Of a stretch of DNA of 64,000 bases, positions 57,197-64,000 are shown in pieces. Both the position numbers and the translations under genes were made by a program. The stretch is taken from positions 1 to 64,000 of the forward strand of contig JADNYJ010000190.1 in assembly GCA_015501075.1 (NCBI GenBank), read 5' to 3'. The first letter of the stretch is position 1. Every line of letters begins with the position of its first letter. The notes beneath the pieces are model-generated. The model did not search any database. It was not told where the DNA came from and saw nothing but the letters and a program-made list of their open reading frames with translations. The stretch comes from Gymnopilus junonius (lineage: Eukaryota > Basidiomycota > Agaricomycetes > Agaricales > Galerinaceae).

Positions 57197-57988
57197 TTTG
57201 CGTCCTTCTTGAATTGAAGCCTGTTACTTCGATATGTATTTTTTTACTTGTATCAAATGTACCATTTTATGCACTGTACCATCTGTATGTCAGATTTAGC
57301 AATCCTATCCAAGTGCTCGCTTAAATTACTCTCTAGCGATTTACGGTGTCAATGATCATTTGCTACTTAAAAATCGTAGTAAACGCCCAGACGTAAGAGC
57401 TTGTCCAGAGAGTACTGGGAGTTGGGATGGTGCGTTTATGCCCGCGTTTTATCACTTATTTGGATTACTGACTTGAATTTCATCTAGAAGAAGGACGACC
57501 TTGAGTGAATTTGAGATCGACAAAGAAAGAAACGCACTTGAAACCAGTGTCTTTTTCACGCACTACTTGGTCACTGATGTCAATTGGTTGCCAACGGTTC
57601 TGGAACACCATATAAAAAATACGGGGGAAATTAGTAGAGTCAAGTCAGCGGTCGGCTCGTGAGCAAGGACTTCGATGATTCGTGCTTCGTGTACGTCAAA
57701 AAATATAATCCTTACCGGCACGAGCGCAGACACTATACACCGGAAGGGATGTAAATGTTCGCCTGCCCATCAAAGTACTAGGGACGCGCGCCACGGATAC
57801 AGGGACGGGCAGTATCACTTTGCTGGAAACACGTGCCGCGGCCAATTTAACACAGTAAAACACAGAAGGTTTTAGACCCCTCGATGTTTAAAACATTGAA
57901 AACATGTTAAAAACAGTGTGAAAACCACCCTGTTTTAATCATCCGGGTATAAAACTAGTGCCAAACCACAATCATCCTTACTTGAAAG
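57197..57988. other. Intergenic, no gene seen
   Basis: No coding support. A stretch near 57870-57950 is rich in GTTTTAA and AAAAC words (GATGTTTAAAACATTGAAAA) of unknown meaning. Confidence 0.45.
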
Positions 57989-60182
57989 ATGTCCGAAATG
58001 TCCGACGATACGAATAGTACGTGCTGCCCCCTCGTCTGTTCCACTTACGAGCGTTTTGTTCTTTTGTAGTCATTTGTTTGAGCGATGCGGATCTTACGGC
58101 CCTCAATTTCCTTGGTCCTGGTGAGTACGTCCGCCCTTTCGCATGTGTATCCCTCACTTATCGTTACGTCCCTAGACGCTGCTCAGGGGGTCATCGAGTT
58201 CATCACGTCCATCAGGAATGTTCCTCAGTACTTCGGATGCGAGTGTCTTAGTCTTTTTGTGTCTCGTCTCTATACTTACCAACTTGGTCTTTAGGGCTCA
58301 CTGTTTTCCAGGTCGCGTGTCTCAGCACCAAGCTCAAGTACCAGCAAAGTCCTCCTCCGTCCCCACGTCCAGCGAGATTACGCTTGCCTCACAGGCGTCC
58401 GCCTCCACTGTTGGTGACGATGACTACATCTCGCCCTTCGAGCGCGCATACTTCTACAACGGCATCGCCGACGACCCTCCTCCCCTCTTCCAGCGTTCTG
58501 ATCTCATCCTGCGTCCTTTCCCCATCCCTGAAGAGAGGCCTACAGGGAGACACTCCGCCACTCCGGTGAAGACCGCCCACACCGCCAACCACCCTATCCT
58601 CAAGAACCAGCTTTGGAAGGAATCCGTTGCGCCTGAGATCATCGCTTTGTGCAAGGAGGAGAGTCGTGGCATCCGCGTCTCGACGATGCTGCCTGTGCGT
58701 TTCTCTACCGTTAATGAACACGGCAAGGACGTATTCGATGACCACATCGTTCTGTGGATCTCCGTTCATCCTAACACCACCAAGGAGACCAGCTGCCGTG
58801 ACGCCAACGCCCCCATCCTCAACATCTTCGCCAAATACAACATCCACGACGTCGCAGTCCACTGGATCGAGGGCGCTATGGAGTCTCTCGCTGGTCCTCC
58901 TGAGATGATGCCGGTCGCCAGAGACACCAACCCGACTCACTGGATCCGCCGAGCTATCACAGCCGTCCTGGGCGTCCCCCTCGCTGCGCAGGCCATGGCA
59001 AACGCAGACACGGACTCGCAGGGCTCACTCGGTCTTTACTTCCACCGTGGTAAGGACCGACATGGCAAGAAGAGCAAGGAGGTTATGGCGATCACCAACA
59101 AGCATGTCGTGTCGAAGAAGACCAATGAGGACTACGAGTACATTGGCCTCCGGGGTGCACGAAAGCAGTATATCCGTAATTGCGGTCATCGGCGCTTTCA
59201 ACAGCTCCTCGATGAGACTCGCGCTTTGCTTGCTGAGAAGCTCGGTGACGCCAAGGAGTGCGCCGAGCAGCTTGCGGAGCTGTTGGGGAATCGGCCTGAG
59301 GAGGAAGATGCGAGCTATAACTTGGACTTGAAGTATAAAGAGCAAGACATGCAAAGGGCGGTGTCGGACGTTGTATCCTCACTGATTTTTTCAAGCTCCT
59401 CAAGTCCAGCTGGAGCGATAGCCTCGATCGTATCGTCGCCTGGCTCGACTGGGCACCCAAGATCGCCAATGACGTCGACCCCCGCGGCTACACTCGCGAC
59501 ATAGGCGTCATGACGCTCGAAAAGAACAAGTTCGTCAACAACTTCAAGGGGAAACGTCGTCTACCTTGGTCCGTTTCTTCTCTTGTCTCTCTTTTCTTTT
59601 CTTATCTTCGTCTAAATGGAAACATAAATTTTTCAGCTGGCAAGTTCACCCGCACCGAGATCGGTCGCTTGCTTCTACCCCAACGCCCCCATTGACAACC
59701 CCCCGTATTCGAGTACCCGAAGAACCATCTCTTCAGGCTCTCGGGTTTCGTCGACCCCGCAGGCCTCTCGAGCCCTTACTCCCTCGACGAGAACAACAAC
59801 CCTCGCTTCACCGTTGCCAAGCAAGGGCAGACGACCGACCTTACCTTTGGTCGCCAGTCCGAGCTCGAGGCGTACACCTGTAGAGATCTCGAGGGCGAGT
59901 CCTGGGAGGTCGCAGTGCTCAACTGGGGGGGGAGGCAGCAGCAAACACGGCACTTTCTCAGCTAAAGGTGACTCTGGCGCGGGCCATCTTCAACGCGCAT
60001 GGTAAGCTGGTCGCCCTCCTGCACGCCGGAATGTCCTCCCGTGGTGGTATGTCCAACCATGTCACGTTCGGAATCCTGGTCATTATGTCAGGGACCTTGT
60101 CTTGCAGCAGTACCCCAATGCCGATTTCTCTCGACTGACATACGACGATGAGGACGACGAGGACGACGCAAGCGCAGCCTAA
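57989..60182 (+). CDS. Trypsin-fold (PA clan) protein of an Agaricomycete-type family, many frame breaks
   Basis: Short 5' exons 57989-58016, 58070-58120 and 58176-58242 join exon 4 from 58295 with matching phases (MSEMSDDTN, CLSDADLTALNFLG, QGVIEFITSIRNVPQYFGC). The body has DDYISPFERAYFYNGIADDP, IRVSTMLPVRFSTVNEHGKD and then MAITNKHVVS (about 59085), whose TNKHVV looks like the catalytic-His motif of trypsin-like proteases. Further on, in other frames, come GHRRFQQLLDETRALLAEKL, RIVAWLDWAPKIANDV, YTRDIGVMTLEKNKF, TVAKQGQTTDLTFGRQSELE and KGDSGA (59963-59980), the serine-protease GDSG motif, then KLVALLHAGMSSRGGMSNHV and an acidic tail ending TAA 60180-60182. A His...Asp...GDSG order supports a serine-protease fold; activity is inferred. 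Frame breaks lie near 59371, 59550, 59660, 59697, 59930, 59980 and 60080, mostly in homopolymers. Confidence 0.6.
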
Positions 60183-60452
60183 AAAGTCTCCAAGTCATTT
60201 ATTGGCTCTTTCCACCCTCCATCATCAGTGATCAGTGTCTTTTCTCCTCGACTCTTTTTCTATCCTATGGTCATTGGTTTTCAAGCGCGTGTCTTTCCAC
60301 GGTCGTTTCGCTGCAACCGTTTGTCCCCCTTTGCCTTGTCATTTTTTTCGTACTCGTAGCTAACGGACTTTGTCATTCTAGATCTGCGACGATTCCGCAT
60401 GCTTCGGGTTTTTGTGCCCCTCGACTTCCGTCTTGACTTGTTTCTTGGCTTG
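60183..60452. other. 3' flank of the trypsin-fold gene
   Basis: Pyrimidine-rich 3' region, no coding signal. Confidence 0.5.
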
Positions 60453-60513
60453 ATAATGTAATTAATTGGTTGGTAATGTAATTTATTGGTTGGTAATGTA
60501 ATTTATCGGTTGG
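60453..60513. repeat. Three tandem copies of a 20-bp unit
   Basis: TAATGTAATTAATTGGTTGG and two near-identical copies follow head to tail, with a fourth partial copy (CAATGTAATTTTT) after a short gap. It lies in the 3' region of the trypsin-fold gene. Confidence 0.75.
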
Positions 60514-62239
60514 CTCTCAATGTAATTTTTTACTGTATTACATGTACTATCACTTCACTGTCATTCCCCGACTTGAGGCAATAACCCCTTCATGACTCGA
60601 AGTTAAAGCATCAATCCCTGTCTGATGATATCCCCCATGGCTGCTATCTACGCGAATAACTGAATGCAACAGTGCTTCCTGTGAGTGATTATTAGTTCAT
60701 CACGAGCCACGATCTTCTGGTTGCAGTTTGACCTGGAGAGCATGCAACGTGGCATTTGACATCTCACACTTCTCAACTTCATATCAATCACTTGGAACCC
60801 GTTCTACTAGCAATAGGTTTCGCGTGCGCTTTTCATCGCACTTCCGAATAACCTCTTGGTGCTTGGAATGTTAGACGCCCGAGTAAGTAGTGGCGGCTCA
60901 AGCTATCCATGTCCAGGGACCAGGGTTCAACTATCTTTCTGCAAACTTTGTTGCATTCGGGATATTTCATTTTAATATCCTGGAAGCAAATTATTCTCCT
61001 CCGGACGCCGCCTCGCGTCGTAATGTAACGAGAGGGTATAATTTAAATTTAGACACCTATGTATGTGACGTTGTCAGATACAAAGCACAAGCACAAGCAC
61101 AAAGCTCAGAACAACACTTCAGAGCGAAATGCGTCCTCATACAAGTTCTTCCTGAACCAATCTTATCAAACTTTGCTGCTAGTAATGGGCCTACGGGGTG
61201 TATGAGAGACAAGGAGGATTGTATTGATAAGTGCATTTGGACATGATTTGGGAGTTGGGAGTTGAACATTGAATGCTGAGTAACAGTATTTTTTCTCCTT
61301 TTGTGCTGAGAGGCTTGTCACTGCCGTGAATCACAGTGAACACCAAGTGAACACTGGGCATTGCTGCCGTCTTTTATGTACCCTGCTAACTACATGTCAA
61401 TTCCTGACTGGGAGATGTTTTTTGTTTGAACACGTCTTCTGAGAGTTAAGAACTGCCAAGTAATATAACGAACGTCTTGGTTGGCACGTGCATAGTCCAA
61501 AAGTTGAATGCCGAAAGTTGAAAGTCGAAAGGTCGGGAGATAAAAAATCGGAAGTTGAAAGTTGAAAGTCGAAATCCAAAGTCCAAAAATTGAAAGTTGA
61601 AAATCAGGAAGGAAAAAAAGGCGAAAAGAAATCCAAAGGGTATACAGTAAATAGAATAGAATAGGTAACCAACCATACCCGACGTGTTGGTGCTGGCAGT
61701 AGAAGCGCTCAAAACAGAAGTAGAGGAGTACTTAATCAGTGTGGGTAGCATGAGCAGTTGTTCCAATTCATATCCATACTTATTCGACTTTAAACCCAAG
61801 TCGCCTTAGACGCGGTCACTACTTGCTTAATTAAGAGGACGCGTTTGGATCACGTGTAGCGCGTTACGGAGACAAAATCCAGATTATGATACTAAATGGA
61901 TTACATAAAATGAGTTTGGTTCCATTGGAAAGGGTATACATAAATAGACGGAAAATCTATATAGAAGTAGAAGTAGTAACGGTGTAGTAATAGCCGAAGT
62001 ACGCATCTAAAACTACACTAACACTGATACTGATACCAATACTAATACTAAGTGTGAGAGTAAGAGTAAGACGCGGTGTGTAAGATTCGACACCAACGTT
62101 TCAGGCTTCAAATTTTCAAATTTCAATCAGCCAAGGCGAAGCACCCAAGAACAACTCGTCCTGCGGGATCGTACCCGTCCTCGTACCTGTCCACTAGGAC
62201 CTACGGGTAAAGATGAAGGCAAAGGCAAAGGCATATTAG
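60514..62239. other. Non-coding stretch with simple repeats
   Basis: No gene is supported. Besides the GTTGAAAGTCGAAA array at 61497-61612 there is an (ACAAGC)n word near 61083-61100 and (ACTAAT/ACTGAT)n with (GAGTAA)n near 62015-62070. The right end is the 3' flank of the Sec2-like gene. Confidence 0.5.
61497..61612. repeat. Imperfect GTTGAAAGTCGAAA tandem array
   Basis: Seven to eight variants of (A)GTTGAAAGTCGAAA/ATCC follow each other (AAAGTTGAATGCCGAAAG, GTTGAAAGTCGAAAGG, GGAAGTTGAAAGTTGAAAG, AAATTGAAAGTTGAAAATC). It gives a Phe/Asn-rich open frame on the minus strand that is a by-product of the repeat, not a gene. Confidence 0.65.
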
Positions 62240-63900
62240 TCAACCTGAAACCTGGGCGTCGGCTGGGGCATCCTCTTCCATCGACAACGGGGGTACCACG
62301 CCCGGCGACAGCGCTGAACTCGAAGCAGAACTCGAGGAGGACAAGGACGACGAGGAGTGGGTAGTGGTAGTGTGTAGGGGCAAGGGTAAGGTATCCGACG
62401 GGTAGGCATCGTCGTCGTTGGTGGAGTAGACATCACGGTCTGGCGCAGGAGAGGCGGGAAGAGGCGGGTATGTGAACGACAGATCGAGAGATTCAGGGCG
62501 TGATTTGATGCCTATTTAGAAGAGGAGCGGGAGTGCGTGGGACGTGAGGGAGGTTGTGAAGATGATGAGGAAGAGGGACCCGCAGGAGCAGGAACTGCCC
62601 CTTGGGTTTGGGTGGTAGTTGAAGGAGGGACGGGGGAAGCTTGGGTGCTGCTACTCCGTACTGTTACTTGCGCTGGTGCTGGTGCTTGAACTTCCGCGCA
62701 GATGGGCATTCTCGCCATCGATGAGGCGGAGTGCGGATCGCAGAGCTTCTTTTTCGAGTTTGAGTTCCTTGAGCTCTTCTTCAGTCTCGGCGCGTGCTTT
62801 ACGTTCGTCTGCGACCATTTTGTTTGCCTGTTAAAAAATAAACCAGCGTCAGATAAAGTTTTTTTTAAATGAAGAACAACCCAACTAACCTCCTCAAACA
62901 ACGCCTGCGAAAGACTCTCCAGTTCGTCCTCCAGAGCCGCCTTCTGCTGCGCATAAGCTTCTTCGCCGTGCGTTCCTTCTCCAGCTCGGCGGTCAGATCC
63001 TCGATTTCTTTGGATTTTACTTTAGCATTGGTATGGGACGGGATGAGGCCTAGGAGGGCATCGAGGGCGATGTGAGGTGTGGACTGGTATTCTGAGACGG
63101 GGTGCCGGAGGGAGTTTTCAGGTCGGCTGGCGGTGCGGGAGTTGGATGTGGATGAGGAGTTGAAGCGGAATTTGAAGAACCGGTTATCCTGGCTCTGGCT
63201 CTGCGATGGTGGTGGCGGTGGTGGTGGTGGGGTAGCACCGCTGATGGCGGCGGGGAGGGATCTGTACCAGCGGATCCAGGAACGGGGGTGTAGTCGACAG
63301 ATGGGATCGGTCTAGAGAGGACCGGGGCTTCTTAGTGCTATCCACGGACTCGCGCGCACTGCTCCGGCGCCAGCCTACGTCCTTGGATGTCCAGCGCGCC
63401 TTGCTTCAGCGCATCCTCGGAGCATCTCGTTGTTCGGATGACGAGTTGGAGGTTCGATTTGGCGACGTTGAGTTGGACTTCCAGGTCTGCTTGGACTCTG
63501 TATGCCTCGCTCAGCAAATTGGACTATCATATACAGATGATCTGAATGTGGCATGGTATACTCCCTGGATGAAAAGTGTTTCCTTACCAGCTCCGAAACG
63601 CGGATTGATCACATACTCAAGGCAAAACGCAGGTCGTCCTCTGTCCATCAGCATGCACCCTCCGCGCATCGTGCAGCTCCTCTTCGACTCTGAGGAATAT
63701 AGGATGCGAGCGGATGATCGCTGTTGGGTAGCGTTGAGGCTGTCTGATCGGACGTGGGACGCCGTTTGTGGGTGCGCTAGGGAGCTTTGAAGGGAATGCA
63801 GCATTGGGATGGAGGAGATGTCGAGTGGGCTGCTAGGCAAGGAGGTGAGGAGGAGTGGGTGGATGTGACAGGGGACTGTGACCAGCGAAAATTCCAACAC
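62240..63900 (-). CDS. Sec2-type Rab guanine nucleotide exchange factor (coiled coil), frame breaks
   Basis: Sec2/Rabin8 proteins activate the exocytic Rab (Sec4/Rab8) through a long coiled coil. Read on the minus strand: a Ser-rich leader (HVRSDSLNATQQRSSARILY), then LLSEAYRVQADLEVQLNVAK with SNLQLVI (about 63525-63430), a Pro/Ser linker with RFFKFRFNSSS, KSKEIEDLTAELEKERTAKK, and ALEDELESLSQALFEE. The last stretch runs across an intron (GTTAGT...AACAG, 62889-62828) into ANKMVADERKARAETEEEL, KELKLEKEALRSALRLIDGE. SQALFEEANKMV is the hallmark of the Sec2 GEF region. After a Pro/Ser stretch the C-terminus reads GIKSRPESLDLSFTYPPLPA and ends ...DAQVSG at TGA 62240-62242. Single-base breaks are seen at about 63425, 63060, 62940, 62655 and 62517. 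The 5' end is uncertain. Confidence 0.72.
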
Positions 63901-64000
63901 ATGACATCGGCAAGTCGGTTTCTGCGCTTGTAGTTCTGTCTCCCTCGTGTTATTCCTCGTTCTGAAGTTATGATGTACATCAAATCGGATATGAGTTCCA

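Noticed and set aside
61446..61799. A minus-strand Phe/Asn-rich frame
   Set aside because: It is produced by the GTTGAAAGTCGAAA tandem array and has no other support.
63335..63790. A 151-codon plus-strand open frame
   Set aside because: The minus strand carries coiled-coil sequence of the Sec2-like protein (LLSEAYRVQADLEVQLNVAK), which fits its neighbours; the plus frame is a shadow.
1..64000. tRNA, rRNA or CRISPR features
   Set aside because: No cloverleaf, rRNA-like or regularly spaced repeat-spacer structure was seen; the window is eukaryotic.

Overview
The window is nuclear DNA of a filamentous basidiomycete, most likely an Agaricomycete. Introns are short (about 50-90 bp, GTRNGT...YAG). 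Genes are compact and lie on both strands. The accessory families are typical of that class: F-box proteins, seven-TM-like membrane proteins, a P-loop/REase Crinkler-like protein, Ty3/gypsy elements and MITEs. The species cannot be named from the sequence alone.

Layout, left to right. 1-3.4 kb: the N-terminal tip of an NmrA-like gene, a broken Ser/Pro/Gln-rich gene, and a cluster of TGCGGATAAAAA repeats. 3.8-6.9 kb: NTPase plus nuclease-fold protein. 7.1-11.2 kb: FGAM synthase of purine synthesis. 11.4-14.6 kb: an F-box gene and its dead tandem copy. 14.6-15.4 kb: a small membrane protein. 15.5-25.2 kb: a complete Ty3/gypsy chromovirus on the minus strand, with an AATAG target duplication and a TA-flanked MITE inside its 3' LTR. 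26.1-26.9 kb: a five-exon sorting nexin-3 gene. 27.6-42.2 kb: an F-box protein, a membrane protein, SnoaL-like, ASCH-like and cytochrome b5-like proteins, and several unrecognised genes. 42.4-48.8 kb: a flavin monooxygenase neighbourhood with one intact gene, two dead fragments and a hAT-type MITE. 49.7-52.8 kb: a BCS1-like AAA ATPase. 54.4-57.2 kb: a short-chain dehydrogenase and a 2-oxoglutarate/Fe(II) oxygenase. 58-60.2 kb: a trypsin-fold protein. 62.2-63.9 kb: a Sec2-type Rab GEF.

Two processes shape what can be read. First, many conserved genes are split by single-base indels in short homopolymers. In FGAM synthase there are seven, and every one shifts the frame in the same direction. 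Other genes (BCS1, SDR, 2OG oxygenase, SNX3, FMO) are intact. This looks like base-calling error more than gene death. Second, the retrotransposon is being destroyed by CpG-to-TpG/CpA change. All 13 substitutions between its LTRs are of that kind, and all 12 in-frame stops in its 5.2-kb pol frame are TGA.

The genes do not form one pathway. SNX3 and Sec2 belong to membrane traffic. The FMO, SDR, 2OG oxygenase and cytochrome b5-like genes are redox enzymes that could serve secondary metabolism, but they are scattered and no backbone synthase is present.
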